From Oceanospirillum beijerinckii DSM 7166 (lineage in GTDB: Bacteria > Pseudomonadota > Gammaproteobacteria > Pseudomonadales > Halomonadaceae): a stretch of 40,431 nucleotides of DNA. The DNA lies in NCBI RefSeq assembly GCF_000422425.1, contig NZ_AULT01000054.1, positions 1 through 40,431 on the forward strand, given 5' to 3'. Shown piece by piece: positions 7,902-15,830 of the stretch. Below the pieces are notes generated by a model. It was not told where the DNA came from, ran no database searches, and saw nothing but the letters and a program-made list of their open reading frames with translations. The position numbers were made by a program, and so were the translations under genes. Each line of letters starts with the position of its first letter. Position 1 is the stretch's first letter.

Positions 7902-8103
7902 AGAAGTAATGGTCGATAGGCCTGAAACTCTGTAACTGAAAGTAGTGTGGATATCCAGGAAATAACCTTATAAATCAATGAGTAAAAATTGGATGTCCCG
8001 TATTTTTCTATTCAACAGACCCCATTCAGGTGCTGTTGTTTACTTCGGTCGTTTTTATTTTATTGCTTAGTTTTGTTCTGAAACTGGCAGTGAGGAAATC
8101 TTA

Positions 8104-9474
8104 ATGATTACAAAACGCTTAGCAAAACTTTTTCCCCTTACCCTGTTGGCGATCAGCTCTGTATCAACTCTGGTGGTTGCATCAGACGATACCTTTATGG
8201 TTCAGCGTGGCATTGTTGGATTAGGTGAAGGTAATGATGTTTATGTTATTTCTGCCAACTTAATTGATCAAAATGCTCAGATAACGATTTCGGATACAGA
8301 GGGCAGCGATAGCTTACAGCTGATCAGTGGCCTTGCGATTACCAGTTCAATTGTTGCAGAGAATACTGCACAGCTGACACTGAGTAATGGTGCGGTAATC
8401 ACAATCTTAGATGCCAGCTCAATGAGTTATATTCTAGGTGGGGATCCACTCAGTGGTGTGGCTGGTGTAAGTAAGGATTATCAGAGTTTTGTGACGGATG
8501 CTTTGGGAGTATCTGTGCCCGTATCCGGTACGGTCAGTGGCAGTGCTTCTTCGGTCAATGCCGATGGTTCTGTTGATATCTCCGCAGAACGTAGCTTGCC
8601 TGATGGGATTTTATTAAAAGATATTCCGGCAGGCAGTTTTACCATGGGAAGCACGGTAGAAAATGATGCGCCGGAAACCAGCGTCACGTTATCCGCCTTT
8701 CAAATATCAGACAAAGAAATCACAAATCAACAGTATGTAACTTTTCTGAACGCGGCTTATCAGGAAGGTTGGTTAACCGTGTCTCCTCAGCAAACAACAG
8801 ATCCTTGTGGCACATATACCGAGCAGATGATAATCGGTGTAGGTAGTGCACCTAATAGTGGTGAGATCTTCTTACAACTGGGTGAAACCGGAGGTTGTAC
8901 CAGTAATGGGGAAGAAGAACATATCGATAATAAAAGCTGGATCAGTTTTAACAGTAGTAGTAACCAGTTTGAACTATTGGATCAGACTAAAGCTAATTGG
9001 CCCGTTAACTGGGTGAAATGGTATGGTGCTCACGCCTTTGCTCAATTCTACTCTGTGGATCTACCCAGTGAGGCCCAGTGGGAATATGCTGCCCGCGGAG
9101 GTCAGCAGCTAGAGTATCCAACGGCTGATGGCAATATCAGCTTGGAGCAGGCGAACTATAATGGTGATTTGCCCAATGTGCATAGTGAAACAGGACATGC
9201 GGTAGAGGTTGGTAGTTATGCTCCCAACCCCTATGGTTTGTATGATATGGGCGGCAATGTTTGGGAGTGGTGCAGTGACTATTATTCCGCGACGTTTTAC
9301 GGCCAAAGCAGTGTAGAAGACCCAGTGAATGAAGTAGCCGGTAGTGAGAGGCTGCGTGTACGTCGAGGTGGATCCTGGAACTATCATGCGGCGACTTTGT
9401 TGACTTATGCTCGTGCATCTGATCATGCAGATCATGGTAATAATCACTTTGGCTTTAGAGTTGTAAAAAACTAA
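8104..9474 (+). CDS. Secreted protein with FGE-sulfatase (SUMF1-like) domain and N-terminal beta-rich module
   Basis: The 456-residue protein starts with a signal peptide (residues 1-26, VVAS). Residues about 28-135 form a beta-rich module with GEGNDVYVIS, ITISDTEGSDSLQLISGL and LTLSNGAVITIL, a pattern I associate with secreted RTX-type and adhesin-like proteins. From about residue 175 comes a formylglycine-generating-enzyme fold: GSFTMGS at 177-183, the TNQQYVTFLNAA segment, LPSEAQWEYAARGG, GLYDMGGNVWEW, and the end RRGGSWNYHAATLLTYAR...FGFRVV. The cysteine of the enzyme's RGGS-x-C motif is tyrosine here and the second active cysteine is also absent, so it is unlikely to convert sulfatase cysteines; a binding or structural role is more likely. 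Two other cysteines (around 240-265) may form a disulfide. It appears monocistronic. The 202 bases before it hold nothing I recognise. Confidence 0.8.
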   Translation: MITKRLAKLFPLTLLAISSVSTLVVASDDTFMVQRGIVGLGEGNDVYVISANLIDQNAQITISDTEGSDSLQLISGLAITSSIVAENTAQLTLSNGAVITILDASSMSYILGGDPLSGVAGVSKDYQSFVTDALGVSVPVSGTVSGSASSVNADGSVDISAERSLPDGILLKDIPAGSFTMGSTVENDAPETSVTLSAFQISDKEITNQQYVTFLNAAYQEGWLTVSPQQTTDPCGTYTEQMIIGVGSAPNSGEIFLQLGETGGCTSNGEEEHIDNKSWISFNSSSNQFELLDQTKANWPVNWVKWYGAHAFAQFYSVDLPSEAQWEYAARGGQQLEYPTADGNISLEQANYNGDLPNVHSETGHAVEVGSYAPNPYGLYDMGGNVWEWCSDYYSATFYGQSSVEDPVNEVAGSERLRVRRGGSWNYHAATLLTYARASDHADHGNNHFGFRVVKN

Positions 9475-9563
9475 CGCTGTAAGGGGTTGTGATTGCAAGG
9501 ATATTTGGCCGGTAGATGTTACTTGAACCCAGGCGTTCCTATACAGGATCGAGCAAATAATAA

Positions 9564-9586
9564 GAGATGAGCCTTAAGCTTATCTC
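9564..9586. terminator. Hairpin between convergent genes, possible terminator
   Basis: GAGATGAGC (9564-9572) pairs with GCTTATCTC (9578-9586) around CTTAA, with one G-U pair. It lies between the FGE-like gene and the convergent AraC gene and overlaps the AraC stop codon region. T-richness follows only weakly on either strand. Confidence 0.4.
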
Positions 9587-10602
9587 ACAGGGCTCTTTTG
9601 GGCTTTCTGACGGATATAGTCAGAAGGCGTCAGCCCCGTCCACCCCTTAAATGCCCGTGACAATGAGCGGGGTTCGGTATAGCCCAACGAAAAAGCCACT
9701 TCCGATATACTGCGCCTTTGGGAGATCAGCTTCTCAATGGCCAGGTCTTTACGAATCTCATCCTTAATCACAGGATACGAGGTATTTTCCCGTTTTAATC
9801 GCCGTCTCAGGGTTTGAGCGCTCATGTTAAAAGATTCCGCTAGTTGCTCGAATGAGGGACATTGCAGTACTTCGCTATCCTGATTCAGTAGTAGTAAGCG
9901 GATGCGCCCCCGGTAACTCTGTTCTTCACCGGGAATAGTGATCAGGTCCGCAGGGGAGTGGCGCAGGAACTGAGAGAGATCCCTCTGTGTGCGTGCCGGT
10001 GGCAGGGCGAGAAACTCACTGCTGAAACTAAACTTCATCACTGGCCGGTTGAAATAGTGCTGGCAGTGGAACAGGCGCTTTAACGGATGATGATGTTCCG
10101 GCTTGGCGTAGGGAAAGTAAACCTGAGTCAGGGTGATCTTTTTGTTGATAATCCAGCTGGCAAAACGGTGCCAGATCACCATCCAGAACTCCTGATAGAA
10201 GTGGTCAGGATCCAGCTCCGGGCGTGTAAATTCGATCTCTATACTGACAATCTTTTGCTGGCGCACCAGTTTCATCTGAATATCAGAGGTAAACAGGTTG
10301 TAAAACAAAATGCCCTGCTCCAGTACCGCTTCCAGGGATTTGTAATGCATCACATGACGGGCCATAAAAGCAAATGCCCCCTGTTTGCATGGGGTTTCGG
10401 TGCAGCCCATAAACTCATCTTCCAGCTTGGCCCACACTAACTGAATCAGGCGGGTGTATTGATCGCCCTGAATCTGGCCTTCGGATTGCTTTAGTTGTGC
10501 CTGATTGATGCCTATCTCCTGCAGCAAACCCTGTGTGGAAATGCCTTTCCTTTGGGCGCAATTAAGCGCGGCTTTCAGGTAGTGGATATCAACGGTTGCC
10601 AT
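9580..10602 (-). CDS. AraC/XylS-family regulator with arabinose-binding-type N-terminal domain
   Basis: From the ATG at 10602 the protein has 340 residues, the usual length of this subgroup (OruR/ArgR-like AraC regulators). The N-terminal region (LKAALNCAQRKGISTQGLLQEIGI, then EGQIQGDQYTRLIQLVW) matches the ligand-binding domain of that group. The C-terminal 100 residues carry the two helix-turn-helix motifs: FEQLAESFNMSAQTLRRRLKRE and SISEVAFSLGYTEPRSLSRAFKGWTG-TPSDYIR. A GTG at 10680 would extend it by 26 residues that look unlike a folded start, so I reject it; the ATG lacks a clear ribosome binding site. It is divergent from the thiolase gene across 264 bases and may regulate it. The inducer is unknown. 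Confidence 0.85.
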   Translation of the reverse strand: MATVDIHYLKAALNCAQRKGISTQGLLQEIGINQAQLKQSEGQIQGDQYTRLIQLVWAKLEDEFMGCTETPCKQGAFAFMARHVMHYKSLEAVLEQGILFYNLFTSDIQMKLVRQQKIVSIEIEFTRPELDPDHFYQEFWMVIWHRFASWIINKKITLTQVYFPYAKPEHHHPLKRLFHCQHYFNRPVMKFSFSSEFLALPPARTQRDLSQFLRHSPADLITIPGEEQSYRGRIRLLLLNQDSEVLQCPSFEQLAESFNMSAQTLRRRLKRENTSYPVIKDEIRKDLAIEKLISQRRSISEVAFSLGYTEPRSLSRAFKGWTGLTPSDYIRQKAQKSPVR

Positions 10603-10866
10603 AGGGTTTCTATACTTTTGTGAGTGGTGCTTATAAGTGGCACTGGTGGGCGAGCCGCTGCCAGCGCAGAGACATGACACCTGCTATTATCCACTAAGTG
10701 CTAACAGAGGTGTAATATTTTGTGCCTTAGATGGTCACTTAATGACATTTTATGATACGGCGTGTTCAGACATAGTAGGGAAATAACCATTTATTTCAGT
10801 GCATGCCGTCCTCAGGTTAACGCGTTTTCTTTTTTCTTATTCAGCAGGCATGCCAGGAGAAGATTG

Positions 10867-12054
10867 ATGTCCAATACACAAGATCCAGTAGTTATTGTTT
10901 CCGCAACCCGTACCCCTATGGGCGGCATGTTAGGTTCTCTGAGCGATGTACGCTCCCCTGATCTGGGTGCAACAGCGATTAAAGCGGCTGTTGAGCGCGC
11001 GGGTATTCAGGCTGAAGATGTTGATCAGGTGATCATGGGTTGTGTACTGCCTGGTGCTTTGGGTCAGGCTCCGGCCCGTCAGGCATCTCTGGCGGCAGGT
11101 CTGCCTCTGAGTGCCGGCTGTCTCACCATCAATAAGATGTGTGGTTCCGGTATGAAAGCGGTAATGGACGCTCACGACCAGATTCTGGCTGGTAGCAGCA
11201 ACGTTATGGTTGCCGGTGGTATGGAGAATATGAGTCAGGCACCTTACATGCTGCCTAAGGCGCGTAGCGGTATGCGTCTGGGTCACGGTGAAGTACTGGA
11301 TTCCATGTTCTTCGACGGTCTGGAAGATGCGTACGAAGGTGGCCTGATGGGTACTTTTGCTCAGGCATCTGCAGATGAGTACAGTGTAACCCGTGAAGCG
11401 ATGGATGATTTCGCCATTGAGTCTCTGAGCCGTGCTAACCGTGCGATTGCTGAAGGTTGGTTTGAAGCTGAGATCGCCCCTGTCACCATCAAGTCCCGCA
11501 AAGGTGAAGTTCAGGTTGCCATTGATGAACAGCCTGGCAATGCTAAGCCAGAGAAGATTCCTACACTGCGCCCTGCGTTCAAAAAAGACGGTACAGTGAC
11601 CGCAGCTAACTCCAGCTCGATTTCTGACGGTGGTGCGGCGTTGGTATTGATGCGTGAAAGCGAAGCGAAAGCCCGTGGCCTACAGCCTCTGGCCCGTATC
11701 GCGGGTCATACGACTCACGCACAAAAGCCTGCTGAGTTTACTATTGCACCAATCGGTTCTATGCAAAAACTGCTGGATAAAGTGGGCTGGAGCACAGAAG
11801 ACGTTGATCTGTTTGAGATTAACGAAGCGTTTGCGGTTGTGACTATGCTGGCGACTCAGGAATTAGGCCTGGACCCGGCTAAAGTGAATGTGAACGGTGG
11901 TGCTTGTGCTCTGGGTCACCCAATTGGTGCGTCCGGTGCGCGTATCATGGTTACTCTGATCCATGCGCTGAAGCGTCTGGGTAAACAGCGTGGTATTGCT
12001 TCTCTGTGTATCGGTGGCGGTGAAGCGACTGCGGTAGCGATTGAGATGATCTAA
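10867..12054 (+). CDS. Thiolase (acetyl-CoA C-acetyltransferase)
   Basis: From ATG 10867, which follows CAGGAGA, the protein has 395 residues, the standard thiolase length; an upstream in-frame start at 10762 would add 35 unlike residues and is rejected. The active-site cysteine is C92 (INKMCGSGMKAVM), the histidine is H351 in GGACALGHPIGASGAR, and the second cysteine is C381 in SLCIGGGEATA. The NEAF motif is also present. It should catalyse reversible condensation of two acetyl-CoA to acetoacetyl-CoA, or cleavage of acetoacetyl-CoA from ketone-body, fatty-acid or leucine breakdown. Neither phaB nor beta-oxidation partners lie next to it. It stands alone between the divergent AraC gene and a strong terminator, so direction of use cannot be told. 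Confidence 0.93.
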   Translation: MSNTQDPVVIVSATRTPMGGMLGSLSDVRSPDLGATAIKAAVERAGIQAEDVDQVIMGCVLPGALGQAPARQASLAAGLPLSAGCLTINKMCGSGMKAVMDAHDQILAGSSNVMVAGGMENMSQAPYMLPKARSGMRLGHGEVLDSMFFDGLEDAYEGGLMGTFAQASADEYSVTREAMDDFAIESLSRANRAIAEGWFEAEIAPVTIKSRKGEVQVAIDEQPGNAKPEKIPTLRPAFKKDGTVTAANSSSISDGGAALVLMRESEAKARGLQPLARIAGHTTHAQKPAEFTIAPIGSMQKLLDKVGWSTEDVDLFEINEAFAVVTMLATQELGLDPAKVNVNGGACALGHPIGASGARIMVTLIHALKRLGKQRGIASLCIGGGEATAVAIEMI

Positions 12055-12082
12055 ACAGACCTCAACTCGTGTCTTGCAAGAT

Positions 12083-12115
12083 AAGGCAAGCCCAAACGGG
12101 CTTGCCTTGTTTTTT
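12083..12115 (+). terminator. Rho-independent terminator after the thiolase gene
   Basis: AAGGCAAGCCC (12083-12093) pairs with GGGCTTGCCTT (12098-12108) around an AAAC loop, an 11-base-pair stem followed by GTTTTTTT. It ends the thiolase transcript 29 bases after the stop and may also serve the ATPase operon that ends at 12167 on the other strand. Confidence 0.9.
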
Positions 12116-12166
12116 CCTGCGTAAAATCATGAGTTGGAAGTTGATCCTGTTCAGTGAAGAGGAAAT

Positions 12167-13996
12167 CTAAATCTCCTCATTCACCGGGAAGTGATTCAGC
12201 TTATGAATCTCACGCCAGTAACGTTTAAAGTCCGGGCCATCTTCGTGACTGTAATTCAGGTTGCGGAAGAACCCAGCCAGTTTGGTAAAGTGCTCGCGGA
12301 TACTGTCTTTATCACTCATTTCAGGGTGTTCAAACAGGCAACGTTTTAGCAGGCGGAAAACCCGCATCTGACGCTTCATGGGTGTGGAGGCATCCACGTC
12401 ATCAAATGCATCCTGTTGCAGATACACCTGGTCCAGACACTGAGCACGGTTAAAGGTGAGGAAGTCCTGGAGGGTAACGCCCTCTTCACCGGTTACCTGC
12501 ATCATCTGCTGAATATCTTCACCTTGAGTGAGCAGTTTCTGCATCTGCCGGACGTCATCCACCCATTCGCTGTCCAGATTGTTACCATACCAAGCGCTCA
12601 ACTGCTCCAGATAACGGGACCAGGAGATCAAAGGATCAACTGCCGGGTAGGCCCGTTTATAGGCACGATCTGCACTTAAACCCAGGAAGGTTTTAACGGT
12701 ACGCAGGGTTGACTGGGTTACCGGCTCTTCAAAGTTACCCCCGGCTGGAGATACCGTACCGATTAGCGTCAGACTGCCTTGCTCACCCTCGTTGTTGCGA
12801 ATCAGTCCCGCGCGCTCATAAAGACTTTTCACAGAGGAATCCAGATAAGCCGGGAAGGCTTCTTCACCCGGAATCTCTTCCAGGCGACCGGAGGTTTCCC
12901 GCATCGCCTGAGCCCAACGCGAAGTAGAGTCTGCGATCAAGAGAGTGTTGTAACCCATCTGTCGGTAGTACTCACTCAGAGTAATACCTGTGTAGATGGA
13001 CGCCTCTCGTGCCGCAACAGGCATGGAGGAAGTGTTACAGATAATGATGGTGCGGTCCATCAGGGTGCCGCCCTTAGGGTCGGGCAAAGCCGGGAATTCG
13101 GTAATGGTTTCCACCACCTCACCGGCCCGTTCGCCACAGGCGACAATAATCACGATGTCCACATCGGAGAAACGGGAGATCAGACCCTGCAATACGGTTT
13201 TACCCGCACCAAACGGTCCTGGAATACAGGCCGTACCGCCTTTGGCAATCGGGAAAAAGGTATCGATCAGGCGGATTGAGGTCAGCAGAGGCTGTTCTGG
13301 GTATTCTCGCTCACTGTAACGCTGAGCCAGCAACGGCTGGCAAACCGGAATACGCACGGGCCATTTCTGCTGCATAGTCAGTTCATGCTCGTGGCCACTG
13401 TGATCTTTAATACGTGCGATGGGCGTTGTTGTGGTAAAGGTGCCCTCCTGAATCCAGGTCACCTCCACCTCTCCAACCTGATTAAAGGGCACCATGATTT
13501 TGTGCTTGAAGCGGCCTTCCTGCACATGGCCGATAGGGTCACCGGCTTTCACCCGCGAGCCGACTTTGACGGAGGGTTGGAAGGCCCACTGTTTCTGGCT
13601 ATCAATGCCCTCAACCTGTAAGCCCCGGGGCAGGAAGAAACCATGCTGACCAGCAATAATCTCCAGGGGGTTCTGCAGGCCATCATAGACCTGACCCAAC
13701 AGGCCCGGACCCAGAGTGACCGAAAGCATTTGTCCGGTTTGACGCACCGGGTCACCCACGGCGACGCCGCGGGTATTTTCAAACACCTGCACGTCAGCCT
13801 CACCATGCCGGACGCGCAACACTTCGGCCTGAAGGTATTCCTGACGATTATCTGACGGTACACGGGATGGACAGATGTACACCACCTCGTTTTTAATCAG
13901 AGGGTAAAAATCACCCTGTTCATCCTTTTCCTGACGCAGAGTTACGATATCATCGCGTACACCGATAACCCGGGCAGTAATTTTTACATCCTTCAT
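12167..13996 (-). CDS. atpA: V/A-type ATPase catalytic subunit A
   Basis: The 609-residue protein is the ATP-hydrolysing subunit of the V1/A1 head. It has the N-terminal beta-barrel, the non-homologous insert typical of V/A-type A subunits (about residues 115-190, with RVKAGDPIGHVQEG), a P-loop GPFGAGKT at 260-267, a GER motif (ACGERAGEV) and the Walker B-type strand LLIADSTSRWAQAMRE. All key catalytic residues are there and the length is normal. Its ATG shares one base with the stop of the DUF2764 gene (TAATG), so translation is coupled. It is the last gene of the seven-gene operon B-D-I-K-E-DUF2764-A, whereas in the order known from Chlamydia it follows DUF2764 and precedes B. The reading frame ends close to a convergent terminator. 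Confidence 0.96.
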   Translation of the reverse strand: MKDVKITARVIGVRDDIVTLRQEKDEQGDFYPLIKNEVVYICPSRVPSDNRQEYLQAEVLRVRHGEADVQVFENTRGVAVGDPVRQTGQMLSVTLGPGLLGQVYDGLQNPLEIIAGQHGFFLPRGLQVEGIDSQKQWAFQPSVKVGSRVKAGDPIGHVQEGRFKHKIMVPFNQVGEVEVTWIQEGTFTTTTPIARIKDHSGHEHELTMQQKWPVRIPVCQPLLAQRYSEREYPEQPLLTSIRLIDTFFPIAKGGTACIPGPFGAGKTVLQGLISRFSDVDIVIIVACGERAGEVVETITEFPALPDPKGGTLMDRTIIICNTSSMPVAAREASIYTGITLSEYYRQMGYNTLLIADSTSRWAQAMRETSGRLEEIPGEEAFPAYLDSSVKSLYERAGLIRNNEGEQGSLTLIGTVSPAGGNFEEPVTQSTLRTVKTFLGLSADRAYKRAYPAVDPLISWSRYLEQLSAWYGNNLDSEWVDDVRQMQKLLTQGEDIQQMMQVTGEEGVTLQDFLTFNRAQCLDQVYLQQDAFDDVDASTPMKRQMRVFRLLKRCLFEHPEMSDKDSIREHFTKLAGFFRNLNYSHEDGPDFKRYWREIHKLNHFPVNEEI

Positions 13997-14691
13997 TAGG
14001 AAAGTTCCTCAAAGGCTGATGCTATATGTTCTCTGATGGTAGGCGTGGCAATCAATCCCTTGGCCATAGTATCAAAGGCTTCAAGGGCCAGGTCTGCATC
14101 GTTACGGATCTGCTTCTCCGCCAGCCCCCAGCGCAATACAAAACAGATCACGGTTTCCAGAGCAAAGTGATGGCTGCGTTCAACACGCAGCAGCTGCTGC
14201 CACAAGGTTTGATTAATCTGGTGCTCCACCTCTCCGGCAGCCCCTTTTTGCATCAAGGGTTGTAACTCCGCCAGCAGAGGCAGCGCCGTTTCCAGACCGA
14301 AGGTCGGTTCTTGCCAATGTTGGCGGATACGGGTCGTCCAGCGACCAAAGCCGTAAAACTGCTCGGGTCCTTTGTCTCCCTGTTGCCTCTGGCGCATGGC
14401 GGCTAACAGGCTTTGCCACTCCAGGCGTTCCTGAATGCACTGTCGTATCTGTTCTGATTCAATCTCATTGAGTTGATACTGCCACTGGTAGACCCGCCTT
14501 TGATCCGACAGGCCTTCCAGCTGTTGGGCATCGAAATAGTAAAGACTTTCGGCCCGTTTCAGCTGTTGCAGATCTTCTTCGCTGAGCATGGTCAGGCGAC
14601 GATCCAGAGCAATGCGTGAGATTGGCATCTGTCTGCACTTGGCCAAAGCCGGTAAATCCGGCAGGGCGGTTACCAGGGTGTAATAACTCAC
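13996..14691 (-). CDS. DUF2764 V-ATPase-associated subunit (C-like)
   Basis: The 231-residue protein begins SYYTLVTALPDLPAL, the typical opening of the DUF2764 family that sits between E and A in bacterial V-ATPase operons. It is mostly helical, with KRAESLYYFDAQQLEGL and repeated basic-acidic helices. Its place in the operon and the absence of any other candidate suggest it acts as the C-like subunit that links the head to the membrane rotor; that is inference from context. It begins with GTG at 14691, which overlaps the TAG stop of the E gene by one base (TAGTG), and its stop overlaps the ATG of subunit A by one base, so all three are translationally coupled. Confidence 0.8.
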   Translation of the reverse strand: MSYYTLVTALPDLPALAKCRQMPISRIALDRRLTMLSEEDLQQLKRAESLYYFDAQQLEGLSDQRRVYQWQYQLNEIESEQIRQCIQERLEWQSLLAAMRQRQQGDKGPEQFYGFGRWTTRIRQHWQEPTFGLETALPLLAELQPLMQKGAAGEVEHQINQTLWQQLLRVERSHHFALETVICFVLRWGLAEKQIRNDADLALEAFDTMAKGLIATPTIREHIASAFEELS

Positions 14692-15374
14692 TATCGAATC
14701 ACTCCTTCGAGCAGGGCACGAAAGCGGGGTTGCAGATGGCGTAGCAGCAGCTGGGAAACCGCGCTGTCGCTGAGATCCACTTCCACATCTTTATCCACCA
14801 GACGCACGCGAATACCTGAGCCTCCGTGGCTGTTAAAGCTGATGCCTTCCCGCAGTAGCTCAACCGAGATCGATTGTACAAACTGACTGAGACGGCCTGT
14901 TTTATACTCATCAGCATTACGGCGTAGCTCATCGAGTCCAATGGCGCTTTCCGGCAGCAGTACTTCAACCTGACGGGTTTCATCCAGCTGGGCGGAGCGA
15001 CGGGTTCGACCAACCAGCTCCAGAATCATACGCTGGACAAATTCCGGGTTATTCATCTGCTGCTCAATCAGGCGTTCAACCTGATCGGTAAAGCTGCGCG
15101 CCAGGTTTTCTTTCACGTCCAGCAACAGATCACGGGCCGCCATTTTTAAGGCATCTTCACCCGCTTGCTGCTTTTGAGCCACTTCACGGTTTGCCTTTTT
15201 AATCATGGCATCCGCTTCTTCGCGGGCTTGCTTTAGCAGCAGGTCCGCTTCTTTTTCCGCGTCCAGCAGGATCTGCTCCGCTTCAGAGCGGCCCTTATCC
15301 ACGCCTTCCTGACGCAGTTTGTCTATCAGCGCTTCAATACCGGAGGATGCGTGGTTCTTCTCTATATCGGTCAT
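14691..15374 (-). CDS. atpE: V/A-type ATPase stalk subunit E
   Basis: The 227-residue product has the two-part form of V/A-ATPase subunit E. Residues about 10-110 are a long charged helix rich in lysine, glutamate and alanine (EAEQILLDAEKEADLLLKQAREEADAMI), expected to form the peripheral stalk coiled coil. The C-terminal part (about 115-227) is a globular domain with VELLREGISFNSHGGSGIRVRLVDKDVEVDLSD and ends LLRHLQPRFRALLEGVIR, which binds the head. A strong ribosome binding site (TTAGGAG) precedes the ATG at 15374. It follows the proteolipid gene by 9 bases and overlaps the next gene by one. No subunit G/H partner gene is visible, so E may pair with itself or with a subunit encoded elsewhere. 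Confidence 0.9.
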   Translation of the reverse strand: MTDIEKNHASSGIEALIDKLRQEGVDKGRSEAEQILLDAEKEADLLLKQAREEADAMIKKANREVAQKQQAGEDALKMAARDLLLDVKENLARSFTDQVERLIEQQMNNPEFVQRMILELVGRTRRSAQLDETRQVEVLLPESAIGLDELRRNADEYKTGRLSQFVQSISVELLREGISFNSHGGSGIRVRLVDKDVEVDLSDSAVSQLLLRHLQPRFRALLEGVIR

Positions 15375-15383
15375 GGTGTGCTC

Positions 15384-15830
15384 CTAAGCCGGTAAACCGG
15401 CACTGATCACCAGAGCGAAGATAAAAGCAAATACCGCAAAACCTTCTACGATAGCCGCCGGGGCCAGCGACATACCAAAGATCTCAGGGCGGATTTTGGA
15501 GACATTGATCGCAGAAGCACAGCTACGCCCCTGATAGATGGCACTGAACATCAGGGCCAGACCACACAGCAGACCGATAGCCGCAAGACCCGGGGCATTA
15601 CCCAGCGTCAGTTCACGGTTCAGGGCAAACATCACCACGATGCCGTAAATCGACTGAGAGGAGGGCATGGCGGATATACCGATATAACGGCCATGGCCTG
15701 TTTCTGTTTCCAAGAGCGCGCCTGCAGCGGCTTGTCCTGCGAGAGAACATCCGATCATACTGCCAATTGCGCCCAGTGCCATCGGTCCGTATAAACCGGC
15801 CCATCCCAGGGCTAAGATCAGGTTGTCCAA
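15384..15830 (-). CDS. atpK: V/A-type ATPase proteolipid subunit K (rotor ring)
   Basis: The 148-residue protein has four membrane helices, i.e. two fused hairpins, like Enterococcus hirae NtpK. It should form the ion-carrying rotor ring. Compared with the NtpK sodium site (L61, T64, Q65, Q110, E139, from memory) it has M55, S58, Q59, Q100 and E129 in matching motifs: MPSSQSIYG, SAIYQG and AIVEGFAVF. Only the last helix pair has the ion-carrying glutamate. This pattern fits sodium rather than proton transport. The start is TTG at 15830: it is preceded by AGGAGGT at an ideal distance, and no ATG fits. The gene starts 13 bases inside the end of subunit I. Confidence 0.93.
   Translation of the reverse strand: MDNLILALGWAGLYGPMALGAIGSMIGCSLAGQAAAGALLETETGHGRYIGISAMPSSQSIYGIVVMFALNRELTLGNAPGLAAIGLLCGLALMFSAIYQGRSCASAINVSKIRPEIFGMSLAPAAIVEGFAVFAFIFALVISAGLPA

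Noticed and set aside
8104-9474. Possible diversity-generating retroelement target, because of the FGE-type fold
   Set aside because: No reverse transcriptase, template repeat or accessory gene is visible near it, so there is no support beyond the fold.
10603-10866. Search for LiuR boxes or AraC repeats before the thiolase gene
   Set aside because: No ACGT-NN-ACGT core and no convincing direct repeats were found by eye, so a link of the thiolase to the LiuR regulon is not claimed.
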